From: Kribbella caucasensis
GTDB taxonomy: Bacteria > Actinomycetota > Actinomycetes > Propionibacteriales > Kribbellaceae
Length of the DNA stretch: 64,000 nucleotides
Direction of reading: 5' to 3'
NCBI RefSeq assembly: GCF_004361855.1
Contig: NZ_SNWQ01000008.1
Location: 310,001-374,000, forward strand
In this document: in pieces, positions 40,561 through 49,182 of the stretch
Layout: each line of letters begins with the position of its first letter
How positions within the stretch are numbered: position 1 is the stretch's first letter
Notes under the pieces: model-generated
Told to the model about the DNA's origin: nothing
The model's input: the letters and a program-made list of their open reading frames with translations, nothing else
The model's database searches: none
Made by a program: the position numbers and the translations under genes

Positions 40561-40572
40561 TGAAACGTTTCA
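40561..40572. promoter_or_regulatory. LacI-type operator palindrome upstream of GH78
   Basis: TGAAACGTTTCA is a perfect 12-base palindrome with the central CG typical of LacI-family operators. It lies 40 bases before the start of the polysaccharide operon. The adjacent regulator has a GntR DNA-binding domain, so another LacI-family protein may bind here. Confidence 0.55.
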
Positions 40573-40623
40573 CGGACGTCACGTAGGCATCACAGTAGAA
40601 ATAGCAGGCTAAGCTGTCAATAG

Positions 40624-40678
40624 ATCGGGCGCACTCCCGATAAGCTTGGATGATATCTAGCCGGATAACCTGTTAATC
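40624..40678. promoter_or_regulatory. Candidate operators of the GntR/LacI regulator
   Basis: Two imperfect or spaced inverted repeats lie in the divergent control region: ATCGGG (40624-40629) with CCCGAT (40636-40641), and GATAAC/GTTAATC within 40664-40678. The second resembles GntR-type sites with AT-rich arms. Both are within 100 bases of the regulator start at 40721. Confidence 0.3.
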
Positions 40679-40720
40679 TCGTTGCATGATCAACAGTGCC
40701 GATGTGTTCCAGGGGGCCGC

Positions 40721-41857
40721 GTGACCACGACACCGGCCGATGGTGGACTGCCGCTCTACCGCCAGATCGTCCGTGAGCTGCACGCGTCGATCGTCAGGAA
40801 CGAGTACATCGCCGGCAAGCCGTTCATCTCGCAGCGCGAGGTCTGTGAACGGTTCGGTGTGAGCACCGCGACCGCGATCCGAGCCCTCAACGAGCTGGTC
40901 AACCAGGGCATCCTGGTTCGCCATCGCGGGCGCGGCACGTTCGTCGCGGAGCAGCCGGTCCGAACGCCCGCCCCGGCCGATCGGAGCGGCGCGACCATCG
41001 CCTGCATACTGTTCGGCCTGAGCAGTGGTCATGTGAGCCAGATGCTGAGTGGTGTCGAGGCCGGCTGCAAGGAGCTGGGATACCGTCTCCTGCTGTCCAA
41101 TTCGGAAGCATCGTCCGAGCAAGAGCTCGCCGCAATGCGCCGCGCGAGGGAGGACAACGTCAGCGGGGTGGTGCTGTTCCCCGTCGAAGGCAGCACGAAC
41201 GCGCTCGCGATCGCGGAGCTACGCCAGTCAGGGATCCCGCTGGTGATGGTGGACCGGTACCTGCCGGAGATCGCCACCGGCGCCGTCACTGCCGACAACT
41301 ACTCGATCGGCTACCGGGTGACCGAGAAGCTCATCGACCGCGGCCACCGCCGCATCGCGGCCCTGTGGGACGAGATCTACTGCACCAGTGTGCGAGACAG
41401 GCTCACCGGGCATCAGCAGGCATTGACCGCCCACGAGTTGCCGATGGATGCCGAGCTGACCGTGCTCCGCTCGTACCAGAAGATGCCCACTCCGGCGCGG
41501 CGCCGGTACCTGTCCGAACTCCTCGCCTCGGCGGAACCCCCGACCGCCCTACTCTGCGCCCACGGGTATGTGCTCGCCACCATCATCCAGGACCTGCTCG
41601 ACCTGGACCCCGAACTCCTGGAACGTCTGGACCTCGCCAGCATGGACAACGTCGCACCGTTCGACATCGTCCCGTTCATCACCGCGGCCGCCGTACTGCC
41701 ATCGAAGGAGATGGGCCATGCCGCTGTCGGCCTCCTCGAGGAAGCAATCAAGGCCCACGAAGGAACCCGCGCCCACCACGTCGTGCTGCCCGCCGACATC
41801 CGCGACGGCGCCCGCGCGTCCCGCGCCCTGGCTCAACTATCCACTCCAGACCGCTGA
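40721..41857 (+). CDS. GntR/LacI hybrid transcriptional regulator of the polysaccharide operon
   Basis: A 378-residue protein. Residues 1-75 are a GntR winged helix-turn-helix (LPLYRQIVRELHASIVRNEY, SQREVCERFGVSTATAIRALNEL, GILVRHRGRGTFVA). The rest is a LacI/periplasmic-binding-like sensor domain (IACILFGLSSGHVSQMLSGVEAGCKELGY, IPLVMVDRYLPEIATGAVTADNY, RGHRRIAALWDE). This is the AraR-type architecture, normally a repressor released by a sugar. GTG 40721 is chosen because AGGGGG lies 6 bases upstream and it begins the GntR domain. It is divergent from the seven-gene polysaccharide operon and is its most likely regulator, sensing a mono- or disaccharide. Confidence 0.9.
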   Translation: MTTTPADGGLPLYRQIVRELHASIVRNEYIAGKPFISQREVCERFGVSTATAIRALNELVNQGILVRHRGRGTFVAEQPVRTPAPADRSGATIACILFGLSSGHVSQMLSGVEAGCKELGYRLLLSNSEASSEQELAAMRRAREDNVSGVVLFPVEGSTNALAIAELRQSGIPLVMVDRYLPEIATGAVTADNYSIGYRVTEKLIDRGHRRIAALWDEIYCTSVRDRLTGHQQALTAHELPMDAELTVLRSYQKMPTPARRRYLSELLASAEPPTALLCAHGYVLATIIQDLLDLDPELLERLDLASMDNVAPFDIVPFITAAAVLPSKEMGHAAVGLLEEAIKAHEGTRAHHVVLPADIRDGARASRALAQLSTPDR

Positions 41858-42311
41858 CGAGCCCTGCCGATCATGGTGTCCCAATACGAGCCGGCACGCC
41901 TCGTCCAGTCAGACGTTCAGGTTGATGCGTGTGGTTAAGGTTCGTGTCCCTCCTCGGACACGTGGGGGTTCAAGTCCCTGGGGACTTGAACCCTTTCTCA
42001 TTTCTGGGCTCGCGGCGACGCTGATCCGCCATTCACGCTCCACTGCGTGTTCACAGCACCACTGTCGCCGTACGCCGGACAGACACGAACCCGGAACGGT
42101 AAGTCCCGGACTCCTGGAATTGTGGTCCGGTGCCGACGGGCTCAGGTCGCCCCGGACTGTGGTGCGACCAGGGCCAGGTCCGCTGCGTATGCGGTCACGG
42201 GATGCGAACGAGAAGCTTGCCGCCCCGAGTGCGACGCGACCGACAAGTTCGTTCACCTTGTCTCCTGCCACCGGGTCGGTTCTTCCGCCGGAATCCGCCA
42301 CCAGGAATTCG
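41858..42311. other. Gene-free stretch between regulator and M20 gene
   Basis: No credible gene is seen on either strand of this 454-base stretch. It contains the two hairpins described at 41943-41993; the remainder (42001-42311) has open frames, but these lack family motifs and ribosome-binding sites. Confidence 0.5.
41943..41993 (+). terminator. Double hairpin, terminator-like, with tRNA T-arm-like palindrome
   Basis: CGTGTCC (41943-41949) pairs with GGACACG (41956-41962). Next, GGGTTCAAGTCCC (41966-41978) pairs perfectly with GGGACTTGAACCC (41981-41993) across a 2-base spacer, followed by TTTCTCATTTCT. The second stem repeats the GGTTCAAGTCC sequence of a tRNA TpsiC arm. It lies about 85-135 bases after the regulator stop and could end its transcript. 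No complete tRNA can be folded. Confidence 0.5.
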
Positions 42312-43565
42312 TCAGTTTGAGCGGATCAGGGCTTCGAGGGTGTCGATGCCGATGGCAATGGCGTCCTCGGCGAGGTCGAAGGTCGCGCTGTGGTGTGGGC
42401 CGGGGCTCGACGCGCCGATCATGATGTAGGCGCCCTGGCTGCCGTGGCCCTGGACGTGCCTGATCAGCAGGTTGGCGTCGTCGCTGCCGGCCAGTGTCTG
42501 GGTCCGGATCACCTCGGCCACGCCCTGCCGCGCGTTGGCGACGGCGACGATGCGGTCGATCAGTTCGTCGTCTGGTGACAGAGTCGCGGACTGGCCCATC
42601 ACCACGACGTCGGCCTCGACTCCTTGCGCCGCCGCCGTACCCGCCACGATGGACCGGATCCGGTCGACCAGCTCGTCGACAACGACGTCGTCGGTCGCGC
42701 GGGCCTCACAGGTCATCACCGCCGAGGACGGGACGATGTTCACGCCGTCACCGGCGACCAGCGTGCCGACGTTGAGCCGGGTGTCGGCAGAGCTGAAGCG
42801 GGGCACGGCCATGATGGCCAAGGCGGACATCGATGCCGCGAGCAACGCGTTGCGACCGGCCTCCGGAGCGCCCGCCGCGTGTGAGGCCCTGCCATCGAAG
42901 TTCACCTTCAGCTTCCGGGTGGCCATGCCGCCGGTGAAGCTGCCGACCACCGTGCCCAGCGGCAAACCACCGGCCAGGTGAATGGCCAGCATCCGGTCGA
43001 TGCCGTCGGCAACACCGGCGTCGATCAGCGTCTGCGCGCCCCGGACGCCTTCCTCCGCGGGCTGGAACAGAACCCGCAGCGAGCCGGCGAAGTCGTGGTC
43101 CGCTAGGCGATGCAACAGGCCGACGCCCATGGTCGCGTTCGCGTCGTGGCCGCATGCGTGCATCGCGCCGTTCGTCGCGGCGAATCCGTTCGCCACCGGG
43201 AAGTGGGCCGGATCGGCGGACTCACGCATGGGCAACGCGTCGATGTCCACCCGCAGTCCCCACTTCGGGCCCGGCCTGGAACCGTCGAGATCAACCACCA
43301 GCGCTGTGCCGTTCTCCCGGAAGTACCGGGCACGTTCAGGCGCCACTCCCGCCGCGACGGCGGCTGCCTCCGACCGCTCCAGGGTCGCCGGAGCCGGGTA
43401 GTCGACGACGGCTGAGAGGTCATGCGCCTCCTTACCCGTCAGGACCGCGACCGGCAATCCCGCGATGGCTTGCTCGATCCGGGCCGCGGTTCCGATCTCG
43501 GCGAACGCGGGCTCGGGGTTGCGGTGCAGTTCCCGGCGAAACGCACGGAGCTGCTCAAACTCCAC
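42312..43565 (-). CDS. M20-family amidohydrolase
   Basis: A 417-residue metallo-amidohydrolase of the M20D/aminoacylase type, which cleaves N-acyl or amide bonds. It starts with FRRELHRNPEPAFAEIGT (the conserved LHxxPE motif). Metal-binding features are RVDIDALPM, the MHACGHDANATMG motif and FQPAEEGVRGAQ with the catalytic Glu. GRASHAAGAPEAGRNAL is the dimerisation-domain signature. SSPGPHHSATFDLAEDAI carries the last metal His. Some segments (YPAPATLERSEAAAVAAGVAPERA) are an insertion relative to common members. It probably releases the acyl or amino part of a compound processed by the neighbouring catabolic genes. Confidence 0.88.
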   Translation of the reverse strand: MEFEQLRAFRRELHRNPEPAFAEIGTAARIEQAIAGLPVAVLTGKEAHDLSAVVDYPAPATLERSEAAAVAAGVAPERARYFRENGTALVVDLDGSRPGPKWGLRVDIDALPMRESADPAHFPVANGFAATNGAMHACGHDANATMGVGLLHRLADHDFAGSLRVLFQPAEEGVRGAQTLIDAGVADGIDRMLAIHLAGGLPLGTVVGSFTGGMATRKLKVNFDGRASHAAGAPEAGRNALLAASMSALAIMAVPRFSSADTRLNVGTLVAGDGVNIVPSSAVMTCEARATDDVVVDELVDRIRSIVAGTAAAQGVEADVVVMGQSATLSPDDELIDRIVAVANARQGVAEVIRTQTLAGSDDANLLIRHVQGHGSQGAYIMIGASSPGPHHSATFDLAEDAIAIGIDTLEALIRSN

Positions 43566-43684
43566 ACCAGACCTCTTTCCTCAGCGAAACGTGCGCTCAG
43601 GGTAGGGACCGGTACGGCGAATCCCGGCCGGATCCGGTGAACTCGGCACGAAACACCACGATCCGGGCCCGGTGCTGCACGAAG

Positions 43685-44707
43685 TCAGTCCTCGAACACC
43701 GGCTGGCTGCTGACCGGGACGTAGCGCAGCCGGCGACTGTCGAGATCGAGGATGTAACCGGTCCGCTTCGCGATCCGCGGCACGATCCACCGGTCCTTGA
43801 TCAGCACCCGCGGAAACACCGCGCCGAGCTTGCTCTCGATCTCGTCCAGTTCCTGCAGGTTGTGCAGCCAGAGGAACACCGCCAGGTTCGCCTCCCCCGT
43901 CACCGACGCGCAGAACCGGACCTGGTTCAGCTGCCGGAACGACGCGACGATGCGCTCCAGGTCTGGATGCTGCACGTTCAGCCACAACACGGCTCCAGCC
44001 GACCAGCCGAGCAACGTGTGCGCGAAATCGACCCGCCAACGCACCCAGCTCGCGGCGAGCAGCGCGTCGATGTCCCGCGACACCACCGACAGCGACCGGC
44101 CCAGCTCGCGTTGCAGTTCCGCGGTGGTACGGCGTACGTCGGTGCCGAGGGCATCGATGATGTCGCGATAGGCGGCCTTGCGCTCCGTCGGCGGGTCGGA
44201 CGGCCGCAGGTGGTGCAGGGCCTTGACCTGGTCGTCGGCGAGCGCCTGCAGCCGCCAGCCCGAGCCCTCGAGGAAGATCGTGCGCAGGTAGTGGGTCCGG
44301 GTGCCGAGGATGCCCGGTGTCACCACGATGTGCTCGTCGATATAGCGGTCCATCGACAGCAGGCTGTGGGTCGTGATCATGATGTAGAGGTCGCGCGGCC
44401 CGGACGTGCAGTGCACGCTGAAGATCGGACCCTGCCGGGCGAGCTCGGCGATCACGTCACCGCGCCGGCCGGGTGCGCAGCGGATCTCGACCAGCGCCGA
44501 GACGGTCGGTTCCTGCGACCGTGCGCCGGCACCCTCGAAGCAGCTCGTCCACACCTGCCGCTCCTTGGTCAGCGTCGACCAGCGGCGCGAGATCGTGGAC
44601 GGGTCCACCCGCAGGATCCGTCCCAGCTGTGCCCAGGAGACCCGGGGATGGATCTGCAGCGCGTTGATGATCTGCAGATCCAGCGTGTCGACCATGTCCA
44701 GCATCAT
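43685..44707 (-). CDS. Double Lrp/AsnC-family transcriptional regulator
   Basis: A 340-residue protein made of two Lrp/AsnC units. The first has a helix-turn-helix (VDTLDLQIINALQIHPRVSWAQLGRILRVDPSTISRRWSTL) and a RAM domain (TSGPRDLYIMITT). The second has AAYRDIIDALGTDVRRTTAELQRELGRSLSVVSRDIDALL and another RAM-like segment (FCASVTGEANLAVFLWLHNL). The start is taken as Met 44707 because the family begins just before LDxxDLxII; a longer frame to 44911 adds 68 unconserved residues. It is divergent from the peptide-importer operon and likely controls it. Confidence 0.82.
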   Translation of the reverse strand: MMLDMVDTLDLQIINALQIHPRVSWAQLGRILRVDPSTISRRWSTLTKERQVWTSCFEGAGARSQEPTVSALVEIRCAPGRRGDVIAELARQGPIFSVHCTSGPRDLYIMITTHSLLSMDRYIDEHIVVTPGILGTRTHYLRTIFLEGSGWRLQALADDQVKALHHLRPSDPPTERKAAYRDIIDALGTDVRRTTAELQRELGRSLSVVSRDIDALLAASWVRWRVDFAHTLLGWSAGAVLWLNVQHPDLERIVASFRQLNQVRFCASVTGEANLAVFLWLHNLQELDEIESKLGAVFPRVLIKDRWIVPRIAKRTGYILDLDSRRLRYVPVSSQPVFED

Positions 44708-44975
44708 GCGCCCGGACCGGCCCCGGCTCCAGTGATCGTGCACAGCGCGGTCCGCTGAGCGGAAAAGCGGGTTCCGGCTTGCCCGGTACGACGCGAATTC
44801 GTGCAGCCACCGTAACGCCCGGGAAACCGGCCCGATCGGGGCGTGCGGGGCGAGATCGTGCAGCCGGGCAGCGGTTTGGCCCAATTCCTTGCACAGTCGG
44901 TCCCGGGACACCTCGAACCGATGCTGCCGGTCCTACGCTCCACGCCATTGTTCTCCTGGCCCTGTTGGAGGAGCC

Positions 44976-46523
44976 GTGTTACGTCAATTTGCTGTTCCCG
45001 TGGCGCTGGTCGCCGCAGTGGGCGTGGTGGTGGCCGGATGTGGTGGACCGGCGAGCTCCGGGTCGCGCGACACGCTCGGTATGTCGCTGAACACCGATCC
45101 GGCGACCTTCGACCCGGCGCTGGCCAAGGGTGGTGACGACTACACCGTGGCCCGGTTGCTGTTCGACACCGTCGTCCGCAAGGACGAGGGCAACACGCTG
45201 GCCGGCGGGATCGCCTCGGAGTGGAAGGCGATCGACGCCTCGAACTACACGTTCACCATCCGCGCCGGGCTGAAGTGCTCCGACGGCAGCGCGATCACAC
45301 CGTCGGTGGTGGCGGCGTCGCTGACCCGGTTCGCCGCGAAGGACACCGGATCGTCGGGCCGCACGCTCGCGACGGGCTCCGCCAAGGCGACGTTCACGCC
45401 CGACGACACAGCCGGCACGGTCAAGGCCGCGCTGTCCAAGCCGTGGTCGGACTTCCTCACCGGACTGACCCTCCCGCAAGCCGGCATCGTGTGCCCGGCC
45501 GGCCTGGCCGACCTCAAGGGTCTGGCGGCCGGCACGGTCAAGGGAGCGTTCTCCGGTCCGTACACGCTGACGTCATCACAGGCCGCGGTGTCGTACCAGC
45601 TGACGTTGCGCGACGACTACTCCGCCTGGCCGACGTTCGCCCAGCCGCTCGAAGGCAAGCCCGCCAAGCAGCTGAACCTGATGCCGATCACCGACATTGC
45701 CACGATCGCTACCCAGATGCTGTCCGGCAGCCTGGACGTGGGCGGCGTGAACGACGAGAACGTGGTCCGCTTCGCCGACAACAGTCAGTTCACCAGTACG
45801 ACGGCCGCCAACACCACGACGTACCTGCTCTTCAACGAGCGTCCCGGCACGGTGTTCGCGGACCGGCCCGACCTGCGCGCCGCGGTCGCGCAGGCGATCG
45901 ACGCACAGGCCTTCAGCGACATCATCAGCGGCAAGCGGGGCACGACGATCGCCACGGTCGGATCGGACAAGGTGGCCTGCGTCAACACGAACAAGCAGTT
46001 GCTGGTCGCTGCCGACGCCGCGGCTGCCAAGGCGACGCTGACCGGGGTCAAGTTCCGCATCGTCGGTACCACGTTGCTGCGCGGCGGGAACGAGTACATC
46101 GGCGAGGCACTCCGCAAGGCCGGCGCGAAGGTCACGGTCAGCTCCCTCGACAACGCGAACTGGGCCACCGTGACGGCAGCGGGCGGCAAGGACTGGGACA
46201 TCAACGTCCAGGGTGACAACAACCAGCTGGGCACCCTGACGTCGTCCCTGCTGCGGGTGATGGGACCGGCCACCGAGAACGGCGGCCGGAACAAGATGGG
46301 ACTGGTCAACGACGAGGGCTACGGCCACGTCCAGAAGGCGATGAGCGAGGTCGACAAGAGCGCGCAGTGTGCCGCCCTGCAAGGCGCGCAGAAGTCGTTC
46401 CTCCAGCGGGTCGACGCGATCCCGCTGGCCACGTTGCCGACCACCGTCATCACCGCGAGCGGGGTGGGCATCCGGAAGTTCGACGACTACATCGACCCGG
46501 CCACCGTCCGGATCACCGACTAG
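44976..46523 (+). CDS. Peptide-type ABC transporter substrate-binding lipoprotein (SBP family 5)
   Basis: A 515-residue lipoprotein: signal LRQFAVPVALVAAVGVVVAG with lipobox VAGCGG. LGMSLNTDPATFDPALAKGGDD and GGIASEWKAIDASNYTFTIRAGLKCSDGSAIT are the usual DppA/OppA-family N-terminal motifs. GTG 44976 has GGAGGAG directly upstream and starts the signal peptide. It is the first gene of an importer operon of four genes and is divergent from the double Lrp regulator. Family 5 proteins bind peptides, but also opines, nickel or aromatic amide compounds; substrate unknown. Confidence 0.92.
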   Translation: MLRQFAVPVALVAAVGVVVAGCGGPASSGSRDTLGMSLNTDPATFDPALAKGGDDYTVARLLFDTVVRKDEGNTLAGGIASEWKAIDASNYTFTIRAGLKCSDGSAITPSVVAASLTRFAAKDTGSSGRTLATGSAKATFTPDDTAGTVKAALSKPWSDFLTGLTLPQAGIVCPAGLADLKGLAAGTVKGAFSGPYTLTSSQAAVSYQLTLRDDYSAWPTFAQPLEGKPAKQLNLMPITDIATIATQMLSGSLDVGGVNDENVVRFADNSQFTSTTAANTTTYLLFNERPGTVFADRPDLRAAVAQAIDAQAFSDIISGKRGTTIATVGSDKVACVNTNKQLLVAADAAAAKATLTGVKFRIVGTTLLRGGNEYIGEALRKAGAKVTVSSLDNANWATVTAAGGKDWDINVQGDNNQLGTLTSSLLRVMGPATENGGRNKMGLVNDEGYGHVQKAMSEVDKSAQCAALQGAQKSFLQRVDAIPLATLPTTVITASGVGIRKFDDYIDPATVRITD

Positions 46524-46541
46524 CCGGAAGGCGAAGACGTC

Positions 46542-47546
46542 ATGGCTCACGCCGCGGTTGCCGAACACCGTTCTACCTCACCTTGGTTGCACTTCGCCGT
46601 ACGACGCCTGATCGGGCTGGCCGCGATCTTCCTCGTCCTGCTGGTCGTGTCGTTCCTGATCGTGCAGCTGATCCCGGGCGATCCGGCGGCGGGGCTGGCC
46701 GGGGCCAACGCCGACCTGGCCGATATCGAGCGCATCCGGCATCAGCTCGGACTCGACCAGCCACTGTGGCAACGGTTCATCGACTACGCCGGCGGGGTCT
46801 TGTCCGGCGACCTGGGTACGTCGTTCATGTACCGGCAGCCGGTGCTGACGATCATCGAGAACCGGCTGCCGTTCACCGCGACCATCGCGCTGGCCGGTAT
46901 CGCGATCGTGCTGCTGGTGGCGATCCCGCTGGGCATGCTGATCGGCGTACTGACCCAGGGCGGCCGGCGCAAGTGGCTGGACACGGGGTTCGGGTTCGTC
47001 ACCGGCTTCCTCGACTCGGTGCCCGGCTACGTGATGGCGACGTTCCTGGTGGTGATGTTCGCGCTCGGGATCGGTGTGCTGCCTCTGTTCCCGCCGGCCT
47101 ACACGCCGCGGTTCGGGTCCGCGTCGTTCGTGCTGCCGATCGCGGCGATCGTGATCGGCCCGATCTGCACGGTGTCGCGGGTGGTCCGGCGGGAGACGGC
47201 TGTTGTCCTCGGCAACGACTACCAGCGGACCGCGCACGGCTGGCGGCTGCCCGCCTGGAAGCGATACATCAAGTGGGCGCTGCCGAACCTCCTCACCAGC
47301 ACGCTCACGGTGAGCGGCCTGGTGCTGACCGGGCTGATCGGCGGTGCGGTCGTGATCGAGTCGGTGTTCGCGCTCCCCGGTCTGGGCAGCGGCATCATCA
47401 AGGCCATTCTCGACCGCGACTACCCGGTGATCCAGGCGATGGTGATCGTCATCGGCATGATCGCGGCGCTGATCAACCTGCTGGTCGACATCCTGCTCGG
47501 CCTGATCGACGAACGAACCCTCGGAGGATCGCATGTCTCGGCGTAG
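46542..47546 (+). CDS. Peptide-type ABC permease (DppB-like)
   Basis: A 334-residue permease. The N-terminus RRLIGLAAIFLVLLVVSFLIVQLIPGDPA is characteristic of DppB, followed by about six membrane segments and the coupling loop AVVLGNDYQRTAHGWRLPAWKRYIKWALPN, then LTGLIGGAVVIESVFALPGLG. It starts 18 bases after the binding-protein stop and overlaps the next gene by 14 bases. Confidence 0.93.
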   Translation: MAHAAVAEHRSTSPWLHFAVRRLIGLAAIFLVLLVVSFLIVQLIPGDPAAGLAGANADLADIERIRHQLGLDQPLWQRFIDYAGGVLSGDLGTSFMYRQPVLTIIENRLPFTATIALAGIAIVLLVAIPLGMLIGVLTQGGRRKWLDTGFGFVTGFLDSVPGYVMATFLVVMFALGIGVLPLFPPAYTPRFGSASFVLPIAAIVIGPICTVSRVVRRETAVVLGNDYQRTAHGWRLPAWKRYIKWALPNLLTSTLTVSGLVLTGLIGGAVVIESVFALPGLGSGIIKAILDRDYPVIQAMVIVIGMIAALINLLVDILLGLIDERTLGGSHVSA

Positions 47547-49182
47547 AAACCTGGGGCTCGTTCTCGGTCTGAGCCTGTTGGGCGTTGTCGTCGTGATCGC
47601 CGTGCTGGCGCCGATCCTCTTCAAAACAGGGGCCGACGAGCTTGGGCAACGGTTCGCTCCCCCGTCGGCCGATCACTGGCTCGGCACCGACGCGGCAGGT
47701 CACGACGTGCTGCTCCGCAGCCTGGTCGCGACGCGACTCACGCTGCTGATGACGGTGGCGGCGACGGCGATCGCGGTGGCACTCGGCGTACTGCTCGGCA
47801 CCAGTGTCTGGCTGATGCCGCGTCGGCTGCGGGAGCTGTGTCTGCGCGCGATCGACGCGATGGTTGCGTTCCCCGGTCTGTTGCTCGCGCTCGTGGTGGC
47901 GGCGGTGCTGGGGGCGGGCGGCTCGTCGGCCGTGATCGCCATCGGGGTGGCAGGCATCCCGTATTTCGCCCGCCTCACCGGGAACCTCGCCGCGAAGGTG
48001 TCCCAGCGGGAGTTCGTCTCGACCGCCCGGCTGCTCGGCGTGAGCCCGGTCCGGATCGCGTTCCGGCATCTGCTGCCGAACATGTCCGAGCCACTACTCG
48101 TGCTGTCTGCTTCGACCTTCGCAGGCACACTGACAGCGATCTCGGCCCTGTCGTTCGTCGGCCTCGGTGTGCAGTCTCCGTCGTACGACTGGGGAAAGCT
48201 CCTCAACGAGGCCTTGCCGTCGTTGCTGGCGGACCGGCCGTTCCAGCTGGTCGGCCCGGCGGTGCTCATCGTCGTCACCGGACTCGCCGCGGTGCTGATC
48301 GGCGATGGGCTTGCAGCGGCGGCGAATCCTCGGGCGGCCCGGACGGCGGCCGGCGGCGCCAGCACCCGGCGGACCAGCCAGGGCACTCCGCGGGACGGAT
48401 ATCTGGTCGATGTGCAGGAACTCTCCATCGAGTACGACGGCAAGCAGTTGGTGAAGGGGATCTCGTTCGGGATCAGGCAGGGCGAGATCCTCGGCATCGT
48501 CGGCGAGAGCGGTTCGGGCAAGACGCTCACCGCGATGGCACTCGCGCAACTGCTGCCCGACGGCCTCATCTCGAACGCCACCAGGATGACACTGGGCGAC
48601 CTGGACCTGCTCGGACCGGTCCCGCCCGGCCTGATGGCGCAGACGGTCGGTCTCGTCTACCAGGACCCGGGCTCGACCTTCAATCCCGCGCTCCGGATGG
48701 GCACCCAGCTCACCGAGGTACTGCGCACACACCGCCGGCTCGGCGCGCAGGCGGCGAGACGCCGCATCATCGACGCACTCGGCACGGTGCGCCTGTCGAA
48801 ACCCGAGCAGCGAATGAAACAGCATCCGCACGAACTGTCCGGCGGGATGCGGCAGCGGGCGATGATCGCGGCCGCGCTGGCGACCGAGCCGCGGCTCATC
48901 ATCGCCGACGAACCGACCACAGCCCTCGACGTGACCGTCCAGGCCGAGATCCTGCGCGAGCTGAAGCGGCTGAACAGCGAGTTCGGTACGTCGATCATGG
49001 TCATCTCGCACGACATCGGCGTGGTCCGCGCGCTCTGTCACCGGGTGATCGTGATGTACCAGGGCAAGGCGGTCGAGGAGATCGAGGCCGCGCACCTCAC
49101 GGTCGCGTCCGCCCAGCACTCCTACACGAAGGCCCTGCTCGAGGCCACCCCCGAACTCACCTTGGAGAACTCCCATGGCTGA
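47533..49182 (+). CDS. Fused ABC permease and ATPase (DppC-DppD fusion)
   Basis: A 549-residue protein with two parts. Residues 1-265 are a DppC-type permease (GTDAAGHDVLLRSLVATRLTLL, coupling loop EFVSTARLLGVSPVRIAFRHLLPN, FVGLGVQSPSYDWGKLLNE). After a 40-residue linker, residues 295-549 are a DppD-type ATPase: Walker A GESGSGKT, signature ELSGGMRQRAMIAAAL, Walker B LIIADEPTTALDV, H-loop ISHDIG. Fusions of these two subunits are known in actinobacteria but less common than separate genes. GGAGG precedes ATG 47533. It overlaps the DppF gene by 8 bases. Confidence 0.92.
   Translation: MSRRRNLGLVLGLSLLGVVVVIAVLAPILFKTGADELGQRFAPPSADHWLGTDAAGHDVLLRSLVATRLTLLMTVAATAIAVALGVLLGTSVWLMPRRLRELCLRAIDAMVAFPGLLLALVVAAVLGAGGSSAVIAIGVAGIPYFARLTGNLAAKVSQREFVSTARLLGVSPVRIAFRHLLPNMSEPLLVLSASTFAGTLTAISALSFVGLGVQSPSYDWGKLLNEALPSLLADRPFQLVGPAVLIVVTGLAAVLIGDGLAAAANPRAARTAAGGASTRRTSQGTPRDGYLVDVQELSIEYDGKQLVKGISFGIRQGEILGIVGESGSGKTLTAMALAQLLPDGLISNATRMTLGDLDLLGPVPPGLMAQTVGLVYQDPGSTFNPALRMGTQLTEVLRTHRRLGAQAARRRIIDALGTVRLSKPEQRMKQHPHELSGGMRQRAMIAAALATEPRLIIADEPTTALDVTVQAEILRELKRLNSEFGTSIMVISHDIGVVRALCHRVIVMYQGKAVEEIEAAHLTVASAQHSYTKALLEATPELTLENSHG

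Noticed and set aside
41930-41995. A complete tRNA gene
   Set aside because: Only T-arm and variable-arm-like sequence is present; no acceptor stem or matching D-arm can be folded.
41909-42301. A 130-codon minus-strand frame between the regulator and the M20 gene
   Set aside because: It has no ribosome-binding site or motif and runs through the double hairpin.
43154-44758. A 534-codon plus-strand frame opposite the M20 and Lrp genes
   Set aside because: It is antisense to two recognised genes and has low-complexity sequence.
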